A stretch of DNA of 64,000 bases from Agrobacterium tumefaciens. GTDB taxonomy: Bacteria > Pseudomonadota > Alphaproteobacteria > Rhizobiales > Rhizobiaceae. Position 1 is the stretch's first letter; every line of letters starts with the position of its first letter. The position numbers were made by a program, and so were the translations under genes. The notes beneath the pieces are model-generated. The model was not told where the DNA came from and made no database searches. It was given only the letters and a program-made list of their open reading frames with translations. The stretch is taken from the NCBI GenBank assembly GCA_025560025.1, contig CP048485.1, positions 1,488,001 through 1,552,000 on the forward strand, read 5' to 3'. Below, piece after piece: positions 16,253 to 27,521 of the stretch.

Positions 16253-17450
16253 AACGTCGCGTCTTGCGCTGCGCGCCATCAGCCGCAACCTGCTGCGCTC
16301 CTTCCTCACCGTGCTCGGCGTCGTCATCGGTGTAGCCGCCGTCATCGCCATGGTCACCATCGGCAATGGCACGACGGAACAGGTGAAATCGGAACTGTCG
16401 CGGCTCGGCACCAACATGCTGTTCGTGCGCCCAGGCCAGTTCGGGCCCGGCCGTGCCAGCACCGAAGCCAAGCGCTTCGATGATCGCGATGTCGAGGCCA
16501 TTCGCAACCAGATCAGCGGCGTGCGTGCCGTGGCGCCGCAGAACCGCAGCTCCGCCGCGACCGTCATTTTCGGCGGCAAGAACCATCAGACAAGCGTCAT
16601 CGGCACCACCAACGACTATCTGATCGCGCAGGACTGGACCATCGCGCTCGGGCGAGACTTCCAGCCGGCCGAAGATCGCGGCGGCCAGATCGGCTGCATC
16701 ATCGGCGAAACGGTGCGGCAGGAACTGTTCGGTGCAGAGAACCCGGTGGGGCAGACGATCCGCGTCAGCAACATCTCCTGCCCCGTCATCGGTGTGCTGG
16801 GCAGAAAAGGTCAGTCAGGCCTCGGTGACGATCAGGACGACACGGTCATCATGCCGCTGAAAATCCATCAGCGACGCATCGGCGGCACCACCACCATTTC
16901 CTCGATCATGGTTTCGGCGCAGGACGGCGTTTCGACTGCCAAGGTGCAGAGCGACCTGCAGAACCTGCTGCGCGAACGTCGCCGCATCGGCATCGGCCGC
17001 GAGGACGATTTCACCGTCAACGACATGACACAGATCGCCTCGGCCATGACCGGCACGACGACGCTGATGACCGGGCTTTTGGGTGCAGTCGCAGCCGTCA
17101 GCCTGCTGGTTGGCGGCATCGGCATCATGAACATCATGCTGGTCTCGGTGACGGAACGCACCCGCGAGATCGGCATTCGTCTCGCCATCGGCGCGCTGGA
17201 GAAGCAGGTCCTGACGCAGTTTCTGGTGGAAGCCGTGATGCTCTCCGCTTTTGGCGGCATCGTCGGCATCCTGACCGGCCTCGGTCTGGCTTACGGCGTG
17301 GTCAGCTTTCTCAACGTGCCCTTCGTCACCAGCCCGTCGATCATCTTCCTCGCCTTCGCCTTCTCGGCCGCCATCGGGGTGATTTTCGGCTATTTCCCGG
17401 CGCGACGGGCGGCAAGCCTGAGCCCGATCGAGGCTTTGCGGCACGAGTGA
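16242..17450 (+). CDS. MacB-like ABC transporter permease (FtsX fold)
   Basis: This 402-residue protein has a first membrane helix (LLRSFLTVLGVVIGVAAVIAM), a large periplasmic MacB_PCD domain and three C-terminal helices of the FtsX domain, with the EIGIRLAIGA cytoplasmic loop. In E. coli MacB the ATPase and permease are fused; here they are separate. With the adaptor and ATPase it should form a tripartite exporter for lipid-like molecules, peptides or macrolides. The start ATG lies inside the end of the ATPase gene. Confidence 0.9.
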   Translation: MFFETSRLALRAISRNLLRSFLTVLGVVIGVAAVIAMVTIGNGTTEQVKSELSRLGTNMLFVRPGQFGPGRASTEAKRFDDRDVEAIRNQISGVRAVAPQNRSSAATVIFGGKNHQTSVIGTTNDYLIAQDWTIALGRDFQPAEDRGGQIGCIIGETVRQELFGAENPVGQTIRVSNISCPVIGVLGRKGQSGLGDDQDDTVIMPLKIHQRRIGGTTTISSIMVSAQDGVSTAKVQSDLQNLLRERRRIGIGREDDFTVNDMTQIASAMTGTTTLMTGLLGAVAAVSLLVGGIGIMNIMLVSVTERTREIGIRLAIGALEKQVLTQFLVEAVMLSAFGGIVGILTGLGLAYGVVSFLNVPFVTSPSIIFLAFAFSAAIGVIFGYFPARRAASLSPIEALRHE

Positions 17451-17512
17451 GACAAGCGGTCGAGGCTGCAACGGCCTCGACGGAACAGGTTGATAATTGA
17501 CGGAGGGCTTCG

Positions 17513-17788
17513 ATGTTCAAATCGGTATCGGACAGCGCCGCCGCCGCGGACGGCGGTTCGCTCGCGCTCTTCGTGGAACGAATTGACGGACAGACGGAGG
17601 TGTTTGTGATCAATCGCTCCCTCGCATCACGCGGAACGCCCGACTACAACAAGGTCAGCTCGAGCCTGCGGTCACTTACAGAGGAGGATTGCGGGACGAT
17701 CGCCGCGGCTCTCAAGCCTCTATTGACGACGACGCCATCGGTTCATCCGCTGGCGGATTTCATCGATACGCTGAAACAGCAGTCATGA
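17513..17788 (+). CDS. Hypothetical protein, 91 residues
   Basis: The small protein has a central strand-rich part (LALFVERIDGQTEVFVINRS) and a helical C-terminus, without signal or membrane segments. Upstream is TGACGGAGGGCTTCG, a good ribosome site. It follows the permease by 62 bp on the same strand and may be co-transcribed. No family recognised. Confidence 0.5.
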   Translation: MFKSVSDSAAAADGGSLALFVERIDGQTEVFVINRSLASRGTPDYNKVSSSLRSLTEEDCGTIAAALKPLLTTTPSVHPLADFIDTLKQQS

Positions 17789-17850
17789 TCCTTCGAAAGC
17801 TGATTTGCGCGGGACGCAGTTTGCGGAAAATGAATCTGAAACCTCTCATC

Positions 17851-17937
17851 CGTCATCCTCGGACTTGACCCGAGGATCTACAAAGGTCTCAAGGGATTTG
17901 ACGGGGATAGATCCTCGGGTCAAGCCCGAGGATGACG
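17851..17937. repeat. Intergenic palindromic repeat, GTCATCCTCGGG type
   Basis: Two inverted arms of about 30 bp (CGTCATCCTCGGACTTGACC outward, complement inward) flank a 27-bp spacer. Each arm is itself a palindrome around TTGA/TCAA. Related copies lie at 45356-45432 and 54654-54729. This is a dispersed rhizobial-type extragenic palindrome. Confidence 0.8.
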
Positions 17938-18005
17938 TCGCGTTTGTGGGAGCGCTGTGTGCATAAGAAAGGTCTGTCTCTCCATCGCAGAGATAGCGCA
18001 GCCAA

Positions 18006-18395
18006 TCAAACGCTGGCCTCTGCCTCACGCTGCTTTGCCAGCGCCGCCAAATCGGCAGGCTTCAACTCTACCGATTCACCGCAGCCGCAGGCGGACGTCT
18101 GGTTCGGGTTGTTGAAGGTGAAACCGGAGCGCATCTTGGTCACTTCGAAATCCATCTGCGTGCCGAGCAGATAAAGCACGGCGGAAGGCTGAACCCAGAC
18201 CTTTGCCCCTTCGAATTCGACCAGATCATCCTTCGCATCCGGCTCGGTCACGAGGTCGATGGTATATTCCATGCCCGCGCAGCCGCCCTTCTTGATACCG
18301 ACGCGCACACCCCTGGCATCCGGTCCGGAATTTTCGACGATTGCTTTAACGCGCGAGGCAGCAGCCCCGGTCATGGTCATGATCGCAAAGCCCAT
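18006..18395 (-). CDS. sufA: Iron-sulfur cluster carrier SufA
   Basis: The 129-residue A-type carrier has the three conserved cysteines: one in IKKGGCAGMEY and the CGCGES pair near the C-terminus. It accepts clusters from the SufBCD scaffold and delivers them to apoproteins. It is the last gene of the minus-strand suf operon, 105 bases after sufT. The N-terminus has a short extension (MGFAIMTMTGAAASRV). Confidence 0.93.
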   Translation of the reverse strand: MGFAIMTMTGAAASRVKAIVENSGPDARGVRVGIKKGGCAGMEYTIDLVTEPDAKDDLVEFEGAKVWVQPSAVLYLLGTQMDFEVTKMRSGFTFNNPNQTSACGCGESVELKPADLAALAKQREAEASV

Positions 18396-18500
18396 GGGCT
18401 TAATTCTCCTTCGACAATCGAGTTCAAGGCTCGATGCTTATGGATTTCAATTTAGTAGCGCCTGAGAGTGTCATCAAGGGATGACATCAGTCAAATCACG

Positions 18501-18884
18501 TCAGTACCAGCCGACAGCGACCTGTGCTTCTTCCGACATGCGGTCAGGCGTCCATGGCGGATCGAAGGTCATTTCGACCACGACACCGGAGACACCCTCG
18601 ACGGCGCCGACCGCATTTTCCACCCAGCCCGGCATTTCACCGGCCACCGGGCAACCGGGCGCCGTCAGCGTCATGACGATCTTGACCATGCGGTCATCCT
18701 CGATGTCGATCTTGTAGACGAGACCGAGTTCGAAAATATCGGCCGGAATTTCCGGATCGTAGACGGTCTTCAGCGCCGCGATCACGTCATCGCTGAGGCG
18801 CGCCAGTTCGTCAGGCGGGATAGACGACGGCTTTGCCGCGTCTTCGGTCGTATCCTGGGTCTTTGCAGTGGCTTCGGCAGTCAT
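18501..18884 (-). CDS. sufT: SUF-associated MIP18/DUF59 protein SufT
   Basis: The 127-residue protein carries a MIP18 (DUF59) domain after a low-complexity N-terminus. It has VYDPEIPADIFELGLVY, then LTAPGCPVAGEMP with the conserved cysteine, then the final FDPPWTPDRMSEEA. SufT proteins help cluster maturation or transfer. Called sufX in some rhizobial papers. The ATG at 18884 was chosen; the reading frame extends to a TTG 15 bases earlier. Confidence 0.9.
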   Translation of the reverse strand: MTAEATAKTQDTTEDAAKPSSIPPDELARLSDDVIAALKTVYDPEIPADIFELGLVYKIDIEDDRMVKIVMTLTAPGCPVAGEMPGWVENAVGAVEGVSGVVVEMTFDPPWTPDRMSEEAQVAVGWY

Positions 18885-18920
18885 GGTCTTAAACCTCAAT
18901 CCTGATCTCTTATTCCGATA

Positions 18921-20171
18921 TCAGGCGAAAAATTTGCGCGCATATTCCAGCGCCTCAACAAGAGAGTCTACTTCGGCGCGGGTATTGTAAAGGCCGAACG
19001 ATGCCCGGCATGTGGAGGTGACGCCAAAGCGTTTCAAGAGCGGCATGGCGCAATGGGTGCCCGCACGTACCGCAACGCCGCGCCGGTCGATCACCATCGA
19101 GACATCATGGGCGTGAATGCCCTCAAGCTCGAAGGAGAAGATGCCGCCCTTGTCAGGCGCATTGCCGATGATGCGAAGCGAATTGATCTCGCGCAGACGC
19201 TCGGCAGCGTAAGCGGCAAGATCGGCCTCATGCGCAGCAATCGCGGCGCGGCCGAGATTGTCCATGTAATCCAGCGCGTAACCGAGGCCGATCGCCTGCA
19301 CGATGGGTGGCGTGCCGGCTTCGAAACGGTGCGGCGGCTCGTTATAGGTGACATTGTCTTCGGAAACGTCGAGGATCATCTCGCCGCCGCCCTGGAACGG
19401 CCGCATCTCGCGCAGGCGATCCGCCTTGCCATAGAGCACGCCGATGCCCGAGGGACCGTAAAGCTTGTGGCCGGTCATCACATACCAGTCGCAATCGATA
19501 TCGCGCACGTCGACCGGCATGTGAACCGCGCCCTGCGAACCATCGATCAACACCGGAATGCCGCGCTCATGGGCGATGCGGCAGATTTCCTTGACCGGCA
19601 CGATGGTGCCGAGCGCATTCGACATATGGGTGATGGCAACGAGCTTGGTGCGCTCCGTCAGGCTCTTTTCGAAAGCCTCGATATGAAACGCGCCGTCATC
19701 ATCGACAGGCACCCAGACGAGCTTCGCACCCTGCCGCTCGCGGATGAAATGCCACGGCACGATGTTGGAATGATGCTCCATGATCGAGATGACGATCTCG
19801 TCGCCCTCGCCGATCTTCGGCATGCCGTAACCGTAAGCGACTGTGTTGATCGCTTCCGTTGAGGATTTGGTGAAGACGATCTCATCCACCGAACCGGCAT
19901 TCAGGAAACGGCGCACCTTTTCGCGCGCCGCCTCATAGGCGTCGGTTGCGGCATTGGAGAGGAAATGCAGGCCGCGATGCACATTCGCATACTCATTGGC
20001 ATAAGCATGCGAAACGGCGTCGATCACCACCTGCGGTTTTTGAGCGGACGCGCCGTTGTCGAGATAGACCAGCGGCTTGCCATAGACCTCGCGCGACAGG
20101 ATCGGGAAATCCTTGCGCACGGCTTCGATGTCATAAGGGGCCGCCAATGCGGCGCGTTCGCTCTCAGGCAT
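18921..20171 (-). CDS. sufS: Cysteine desulfurase SufS (group II)
   Basis: The 416-residue PLP enzyme supplies persulfide sulfur for cluster assembly. It has FTKSSTEAINTVAYG, the PLP-lysine site VMTGHKLYGPSGIGVLYG, and the catalytic cysteine in AVRAGTHCAMPLL, typical of SufS rather than IscS. It overlaps the end of sufD by eight bases. This operon also carries a second, IscS-like desulfurase at its 5' end. Confidence 0.95.
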   Translation of the reverse strand: MPESERAALAAPYDIEAVRKDFPILSREVYGKPLVYLDNGASAQKPQVVIDAVSHAYANEYANVHRGLHFLSNAATDAYEAAREKVRRFLNAGSVDEIVFTKSSTEAINTVAYGYGMPKIGEGDEIVISIMEHHSNIVPWHFIRERQGAKLVWVPVDDDGAFHIEAFEKSLTERTKLVAITHMSNALGTIVPVKEICRIAHERGIPVLIDGSQGAVHMPVDVRDIDCDWYVMTGHKLYGPSGIGVLYGKADRLREMRPFQGGGEMILDVSEDNVTYNEPPHRFEAGTPPIVQAIGLGYALDYMDNLGRAAIAAHEADLAAYAAERLREINSLRIIGNAPDKGGIFSFELEGIHAHDVSMVIDRRGVAVRAGTHCAMPLLKRFGVTSTCRASFGLYNTRAEVDSLVEALEYARKFFA

Positions 20172-21435
20172 GATGTTCCAGCCAGCCGGAGATGATCGTC
20201 TCCAGCGCCTCTACCAGATTTTCTTCTTCCAGTTCCTCGACGATCTCGGCGACGAAGGCGTTGACGAGCATCGCCCGTGCCTTCGCCCGCGGCACGCCGC
20301 GCGCCATCAGGTAATAGAGATGATTGTCGCTGATATCGGCAACCGTCGCACCGTGGCCGCACTGAACGTCGTCAGCGAAGATTTCCAGTTCCGGCTTTGC
20401 CGAGAACTCGCCATCGTCGGACATCAGCAGCGTATTGCACGCCATCTTCGCGTCGGTCTTCTGGGCATCGGGCGCCACCCGGATCATGCCCTGGAAAATA
20501 CCCTTTGCACGGTCGAACACCACGTTGCGGAATACTTCCGTCGAGGTCGTATTCGGCACGTTGTGGCCGAGAACCATCGTCACGTCGGTATGGGTTTCGC
20601 CACCCAGAAGGTTGACGCCGCGAACGATGAGGTCCGTGCCCTCACCTTCCACGTCGATGCGCAGTTCCTGACGGACCAGCTTGCCGCCGGCATTGACAAT
20701 GAACAGGCGAATCTTGGCATCCGCGCCGATTTTCATGCGCAGCTGGCCAAGATGGATATCGGCCGCACCCTGTTGCTGCAGGATGATCCAGGTCACTTCC
20801 GCGCCATCCTCGACAACGATGTCGCTGACGGAGGAAACGAACGCTGCATCTGAAGTCACCGAAAGGTGACGCTCGATGACGGTCGCCTTGGAGCCCTTGC
20901 CGAAACGGACCGGGAAGCGGTTGTGAACCTGGCCTGCGCCATGGACCGCCTGCAATTCGATCGGCTTCTCGATATCGGCATCGGCCGGGATCTCGAGCAC
21001 CAGACCATCGCGCACGAAGCTGCCATTGATGCGGCCAATCGCGTCATCCTTGCTGGCTTCAGCGAGGCCAGCGGCAGCAGAACCATCGAGCAGGCTTTCG
21101 GCAAAGCGCGACACGCGGATGTCTTCAATCTTGCCGATATCGGCCGTGCCATGCTGCACATAGGCGACCAGCGAACCGGCAACCGTTGGTGTCTGCTTTT
21201 CGATAACAGGCGCAGGCCGGTCTTCCGGTACGGCGCGCAGCAGGCTCTTCAGATCGGTATAGTGCCACGCCTCGATGCGGCGGGTCGGAAGACCGCCGGT
21301 CTTCAGATCGTCGAACAGCACGTCACGGGCGGCGACAACAGCGCCGTCGCCCGGCAATTCGCTGAACTTGGCGGTGTAAGCGTCGACCAGCGCGGTTTCC
21401 GCTGGCGTCAGCCGGTTGGTAGCTTGAATGTTCAT
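20164..21435 (-). CDS. sufD: SufD scaffold subunit
   Basis: The 423-residue protein has the C-terminal SufBD beta-helix core with ADDVQCGHGATVADI and the terminal helical YLMARGVPRAKARAMLV. It forms the SufBC2D scaffold that assembles Fe-S clusters. The ATG at 21435 has AGGAGG eight bases upstream; the ATG six bases earlier is too close to the ribosome site, and the longer frame is spurious. Confidence 0.93.
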   Translation of the reverse strand: MNIQATNRLTPAETALVDAYTAKFSELPGDGAVVAARDVLFDDLKTGGLPTRRIEAWHYTDLKSLLRAVPEDRPAPVIEKQTPTVAGSLVAYVQHGTADIGKIEDIRVSRFAESLLDGSAAAGLAEASKDDAIGRINGSFVRDGLVLEIPADADIEKPIELQAVHGAGQVHNRFPVRFGKGSKATVIERHLSVTSDAAFVSSVSDIVVEDGAEVTWIILQQQGAADIHLGQLRMKIGADAKIRLFIVNAGGKLVRQELRIDVEGEGTDLIVRGVNLLGGETHTDVTMVLGHNVPNTTSTEVFRNVVFDRAKGIFQGMIRVAPDAQKTDAKMACNTLLMSDDGEFSAKPELEIFADDVQCGHGATVADISDNHLYYLMARGVPRAKARAMLVNAFVAEIVEELEEENLVEALETIISGWLEHHA

Positions 21436-21457
21436 GGACATCACCTCCTGGCCCGAC

Positions 21458-22213
21458 TTAGGCCGCTTCACCGATGATGTCGGCGTAACCGTTGTTTTCC
21501 AGTTCCAGCGCCAGAGCCTTGTCACCCGAGCGGATGATCTTGCCCTTGTAGAGAACGTGAACGCTGTCAGGCACGATGTAATCAAGCAGGCGCTGATAGT
21601 GGGTGATGACGACGGTGGCGCGATCCGGCGACTTCAGCGCGTTGACGCCGTCAGCCACGATCTTCAGCGCGTCGATGTCGAGGCCGCTATCGGTTTCATC
21701 GAGAACGCAGAGCTTCGGCTCCAAGAGCGCCATCTGCAGGATCTCGGCGCGCTTCTTTTCGCCGCCGGAGAAGCCGACGTTCAGCGGACGCTTCAGCATC
21801 TCCATATCGATCTTCAGATCGCCGGCCGCTTCCTTGACGCGACGGATGAAATCCGGCGTCGTCAGCTCGGACTCGCCGCGCGCCTTGCGCTGCTCGTTCA
21901 TAGCGACCTTCAGGAACTGCATGGTGGCAACGCCGGGAATTTCGACCGGGTACTGGAAGGCAAGGAAAATGCCCTTGGCGGCGCGCTCGGCGGCATCCAG
22001 CTCCAGAATGCTTTCGCCGTTGTAGAGAATGTCACCGGAGGTGACTTCATAATCTTCGCGGCCCGACAGGATGTAGGACAGCGTCGACTTGCCGGAACCG
22101 TTAGGCCCCATGATGGCGGCAACCTCACCGGCAGCAACCTTCAGGTTGAGACCCTTGATGATCTCGGTTTCGGTATCGGCGATCTTTGCGTGCAGGTCGA
22201 TGATTTCAAGCAT
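21458..22213 (-). CDS. sufC: SufC ATPase
   Basis: The 251-residue ABC-type ATPase has Walker A MGPNGSGKSTL, signature FSGGEKKRAEI and Walker B LCVLDETDSGLD. It drives conformational change in the SufBCD complex and has no transporter partner. Gaps to sufB (72 bp) and sufD (22 bp) fit a single operon. Confidence 0.95.
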   Translation of the reverse strand: MLEIIDLHAKIADTETEIIKGLNLKVAAGEVAAIMGPNGSGKSTLSYILSGREDYEVTSGDILYNGESILELDAAERAAKGIFLAFQYPVEIPGVATMQFLKVAMNEQRKARGESELTTPDFIRRVKEAAGDLKIDMEMLKRPLNVGFSGGEKKRAEILQMALLEPKLCVLDETDSGLDIDALKIVADGVNALKSPDRATVVITHYQRLLDYIVPDSVHVLYKGKIIRSGDKALALELENNGYADIIGEAA

Positions 22214-22285
22214 GGATGTATCCTAAGAATTGTGTGAGCGAAGGTGCGCGAACATCGCGCACTCAAATGCATGTTTGGGTGACGA

Positions 22286-23755
<1,470 letters not shown>

Positions 23756-23952
23756 GTCGTTCTCCAATCTCGCCGGAGCCAAGGTCCGGTGGCTTGTCAA
23801 CGTATCAAGGCGGAAAGCCGCCTTATCCATCTTCGGGCAATGTCACCGCGCCGTTAAGCGGGGCGGAGCTTATACCCATGTAAGTGCGGGATGGCGCTTT
23901 TCACACATCCCGGCAAGCGGAAAATTGCTATTCCGCAATTCTTTGCCGCATT

Positions 23953-25122
23953 TTAAGCGGCCTGACCGGAAAGCCTGCGCCGCCCGGCAATTTTCGTGAA
24001 CGCCGCAAGCGTCCGTTCTATATCGGCCTCATCAGTCGCATGGCCAAGGGAAATCCTGAGTGCGCCAAGCTTGGGATCACGCCCCATAGCCGTCAGCACA
24101 TGGCTTTCCCCCACCTTGCCGGATGAGCAGGCCGAACCGGCAGAGAGCGCAATGCCTTCAATATCGAAAGCGATCTGCCCCGTTTCCGCCTTCAGGCCCG
24201 GCAGGGTGAAAAACGTGGTATTGCCAACGCGGGCAACGTCCTCGCCGTGGATGATCACGTCAGGCGCGCTCGCCCGCATGCCGTCTTCCAGCCGCGCCTG
24301 CAGAGCGGCAAGACGCGCCGCTTCAATCTCGAGATTCTTGGCAGCAACAGTAGCAGCGGCACCAAACCCGATGACCGACAGGGTATTTTCCGTACCGGAA
24401 CGATGCCCCTTTTCCTGCCCGCCGCCATGGATCAGCGGCTTCGGCATCATCACCTCGCCGCGCGAGACCAGCGCGCCAGCCCCCTTGGGGCCACCGAGCT
24501 TGTGGGACGAGACAACAAGGAAATCGGCATCGAGCGCGTTGATATCGAGCGGAACCCGGCCTGCCGCCTGAACGGCATCAACCACCATCAATCCACCCGC
24601 CGCATGCACCAGCCACGCCGCTTCCGCCACCGGCTGGAGGATGCCGGTCTCATTGTTCACCAGCATGCAGGCAACCATCGGCAGGCCGGTGGAAGCATCA
24701 TGCGAAGACAGAAGCGCCTCAAGTGCGGCAAGATCGATGACACCCGCTGACGTAACGGGAATTTCCGCAACGTCAGCCTTGCCGAACCGGCCGCCTTCGC
24801 GAAAGGCGGGGTGCTCGATAGCGGAGACGTAAAGACGGCCATAGCGCACGGGAGCGCGCCCCATCCTGAATTCAGGCGTCAGCACCAGATTGGCAGCTTC
24901 CGTCGCCCCGCTGGTGAAGGTGACATGGGCGGCCTGCGCACCGGCAAGCGCTGCAACCTCGCGGCGGGCGGCCTCGACGGCAGCGCGCGCCGCACGCCCT
25001 TCCCGATGAACGGAAGACGGGTTGCCAGAGAGATCGAGCGCCGACACAAGGACATCACGCACGGCGGGCAGAAGCGGCGCCGTGGCGTTCCAGTCCATAT
25101 ATGTGCGCGTCAAACCCGTCAT
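23953..25122 (-). CDS. sufS2: Cysteine desulfurase, IscS/NifS-like (SufS2)
   Basis: The 389-residue PLP enzyme has TSGATEAANL, the lysine site VVSSHKLGGPKGAG and catalytic cysteine in ALSAGSACSSGK, so it belongs to the IscS-like group I, unlike the SufS gene at 18921. It is the first gene of the operon and precedes sufB by 197 bp. Rhizobial suf operons with this gene in first place are described as sufS2BCDS1XA. Confidence 0.9.
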   Translation of the reverse strand: MTGLTRTYMDWNATAPLLPAVRDVLVSALDLSGNPSSVHREGRAARAAVEAARREVAALAGAQAAHVTFTSGATEAANLVLTPEFRMGRAPVRYGRLYVSAIEHPAFREGGRFGKADVAEIPVTSAGVIDLAALEALLSSHDASTGLPMVACMLVNNETGILQPVAEAAWLVHAAGGLMVVDAVQAAGRVPLDINALDADFLVVSSHKLGGPKGAGALVSRGEVMMPKPLIHGGGQEKGHRSGTENTLSVIGFGAAATVAAKNLEIEAARLAALQARLEDGMRASAPDVIIHGEDVARVGNTTFFTLPGLKAETGQIAFDIEGIALSAGSACSSGKVGESHVLTAMGRDPKLGALRISLGHATDEADIERTLAAFTKIAGRRRLSGQAA

Positions 25123-25228
25123 GGCGATGAGGCTTTATCCAATCTTCAATGCGCAAAAACGCATTTTTCTTGAAATTACAGTTGCGCTTGTCTTATGACA
25201 CCACCCGAGTGCTTAAGCACACGCAAAG

Positions 25229-25245
25229 TTTCGAATTATTCTAAA
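25229..25245. promoter_or_regulatory. Irr-type iron control element (ICE box) upstream of the suf operon
   Basis: The 17-mer TTTCGAATTATTCTAAA differs at one position from the palindromic ICE consensus TTTAGAA-N3-TTCTAAA recognised by Irr in Rhizobiales. It is centred about 115 bases upstream of the sufS2 start, within the 211-bp divergent region. A second degenerate dyad (TTCTAAA...TTCTAGAA) abuts it. Control of suf by Irr and RirA is known in this family; binding at this site is inference. Confidence 0.65.
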
Positions 25246-25333
25246 CTGCGTTCTAGAAAAGATGACACAGTTCGTCAAGTCTTCTCATCGGAAGAATGCG
25301 GTTGGAGAATGAAAAAACACGACCGGAGTACCA

Positions 25334-26011
25334 ATGCCCGAAGTCATCTTTAACGGCCCTGCGGGTCGCCTCGAAGGCCGTTATCAACCCTCCAAGGAAA
25401 AGAGCGCGCCGATAGCGATCATCCTTCATCCGCACCCGCAGTTCGGCGGCACGATGAACAACCAGATCGTCTATCAGCTCTTCTATCTTTTCCAGAAGCG
25501 CGGCTTCACGACGCTCCGGTTCAATTTCCGCTCCATCGGCCGCAGCCAGGGCGAATTCGACCATGGCGCCGGCGAGCTTTCCGACGCGGCCTCCGCTCTC
25601 GACTGGGTGCAGAGCCTGCATCCCGATTCGAAAAGCTGCTGGGTCGCGGGTTATTCCTTCGGCGCCTGGATCGGCATGCAGCTTCTGATGCGCCGCCCGG
25701 AAATCGAAGGCTTCATGTCGATTGCGCCGCAGCCCAATACCTACGACTTCTCCTTCCTCGCCCCCTGCCCGTCCTCCGGCCTCATCATCAATGGTGATTC
25801 CGATAAGGTCGCGCCTGAGAAGGACGTCAACGGTCTGGTCGAAAAGCTGAAGACCCAGAAGGGCATCCTCATCACCCACCGCACCCTTCCCGGCGCCAAC
25901 CACTTCTTCAACGGCAAGGTGGATGAGCTGATGGGCGAATGCGAGGACTACCTCGACCGTCGCCTGAACGGCGAGCTGGTGCCGGAACCGGCGGCCAAGC
26001 GCATTCGGTGA
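25334..26011 (+). CDS. Alpha/beta hydrolase, small conserved type
   Basis: The 225-residue protein has the oxyanion segment HPHPQFGGTMNNQIVYQL, the nucleophile elbow AGYSFGAW (GxSxG, about residues 114-121), an acidic residue in INGDSDKVAP and a histidine in GANHFFNGK. This complete triad fits the conserved dienelactone-hydrolase-like alpha/beta hydrolases. Substrate is unknown. It is divergent from the suf operon, sharing its 211-bp intergenic region. Confidence 0.85.
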   Translation: MPEVIFNGPAGRLEGRYQPSKEKSAPIAIILHPHPQFGGTMNNQIVYQLFYLFQKRGFTTLRFNFRSIGRSQGEFDHGAGELSDAASALDWVQSLHPDSKSCWVAGYSFGAWIGMQLLMRRPEIEGFMSIAPQPNTYDFSFLAPCPSSGLIINGDSDKVAPEKDVNGLVEKLKTQKGILITHRTLPGANHFFNGKVDELMGECEDYLDRRLNGELVPEPAAKRIR

Positions 26012-26073
26012 TTTTGAGCGTATTTTCAGGTCGGTCTTGATCTGGCTGCAATGATCGATGGCGGGTGTGGTTC

Positions 26074-26229
26074 ACCCCCCTCTGCCCTGCCGGGCATCTC
26101 CCCCTCAAGGGGGGAGATCGAATCGTGGCGACCTTTCGACCATTTTGAACGTCGCAGCCGAGGCGAAGAGCAAGCCTCTTGCTGATCTCCCCCCTTGAGG
26201 GGGAGATGCCCGGCAGGGCAGAGGGGGGT
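26074..26229. repeat. Perfect 46-bp inverted repeat, intergenic
   Basis: Arms at 26074-26119 and 26184-26229 are exact reverse complements of each other over 46 bases and enclose 64 bases. Each arm contains a smaller palindrome (CCCCTCAAGGGG). It fills the gap between the convergent hydrolase and anmK and could form a very stable hairpin terminating both transcripts. Confidence 0.85.
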
Positions 26230-26248
26230 AAGCTTCACCCGCCGCCGT

Positions 26249-27373
26249 CTAACGTGATCGCACCAAAACCCCACCCGTCACCGGCTCCCTCACCCCCGTC
26301 GTCCCGGGATAGGTCAGCGGCAGACCGTTCAGCGAACGCACCGCCAGATAGGCCCAGGCCTCCGCCTCCATCGCCCCGCCATCGAAACCCGCCTCCTCCG
26401 CCGCGATCACCCGTGCGCCGACTTTCGCGACAAGGCCCGCAAACTCCGCCATGATCACCGGATTAAGCCGCCCGCCGCCACAAACGACATAGGTCTTCGC
26501 CGCCTCCGGCAGATAGCTCGCCGACTTCAGAATCGCCGCACCCGTCAGATGCGCCAGCGTCCGTGCCCCATCCGCCAGAGAAACCTCACCCTTTTTCGGC
26601 GGCGCGAAATCGCCGCGATCGAGCGAGCGGCGGATATTGGCCGAGAAGAACGGGCTTTCCATATAACGCGCCACCAGCGACGCGACGACGCTGCCGCCCG
26701 CCGCCGTCCTGCCGCCCTTGTCGAAGGCTTTGCCCGTATGCGCCTCGATCCACTGGTCGATCAGCATATTGCCCGGTCCGCTATCGAAAGCCGCGAGCCG
26801 TCCGCCATCACCGATATAGGTGAGATTGGAAATGCCGCCGACATTGACGAAGACGGCGGGCGTTTCGAATCCATCAGGCAGATTGGCGGAGAGCGCCACG
26901 TGATAGGCGGGGATCAGCGGCGCGCCCTGCCCGCCATGCACCATGTCATTGGCGCGCATGTCATAGACCACGTCGATGCCGGTTTCGGAGGCCAGAAGCG
27001 CGCCGTCGCCGATCTGCACGGTCAGCGCCTCATCCGGCCGGTGCAGCACCGTCTGGCCGTGAAAACCGATCACATCGATATCGCCGGGCTGGAGCCGGTG
27101 ACGGTGGAGGAAGGATTTCACCGCCGCCGCATGGGCAAGCGTCAGCTTGCGCTCGGCCTCCGCCAGATCGCCGGGACGTTCGCGTCGTTCACGAATGGCT
27201 TTGGCCGTGACCAATGCCTTCTGCCAGATGGCGCGCAGGCCCGGATCATAGGGGAAATACCCACTCGGCCCATGCCGCACCACGCTTTCGCCATCCGTGC
27301 GCAACAGGGCGATATCGATGCCGTCCATCGATGTGCCGCTCATCAGCCCGATTGCCGTTTTGACCTCGCCCAC
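26249..27373 (-). CDS. anmK: Anhydro-N-acetylmuramic acid kinase
   Basis: The 374-residue ASKHA-fold kinase begins [18 protein letters not shown] and has [36 protein letters not shown] and [13 protein letters not shown]. It phosphorylates 1,6-anhydroMurNAc during peptidoglycan recycling, giving MurNAc-6-phosphate. The GTG at 27373 has AGGGGAG at suitable spacing; an upstream in-frame GTG at 27394 would add seven residues. Confidence 0.92.
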   Translation of the reverse strand: MGEVKTAIGLMSGTSMDGIDIALLRTDGESVVRHGPSGYFPYDPGLRAIWQKALVTAKAIRERRERPGDLAEAERKLTLAHAAAVKSFLHRHRLQPGDIDVIGFHGQTVLHRPDEALTVQIGDGALLASETGIDVVYDMRANDMVHGGQGAPLIPAYHVALSANLPDGFETPAVFVNVGGISNLTYIGDGGRLAAFDSGPGNMLIDQWIEAHTGKAFDKGGRTAAGGSVVASLVARYMESPFFSANIRRSLDRGDFAPPKKGEVSLADGARTLAHLTGAAILKSASYLPEAAKTYVVCGGGRLNPVIMAEFAGLVAKVGARVIAAEEAGFDGGAMEAEAWAYLAVRSLNGLPLTYPGTTGVREPVTGGVLVRSR

Positions 27374-27521
27374 CTGCCGCTCCCCTGCAATCACGAATCA
27401 TCATCGAGTGAATCCCGACATTCATGGCCGAAACGGGTGCACATTTCAAAAAACAATGATAAAGGCGCGACGGTCATTGGTTTTCGATGGCCGCAAAGAT
27501 CAAACCAGAAAGAAAAAGGTT

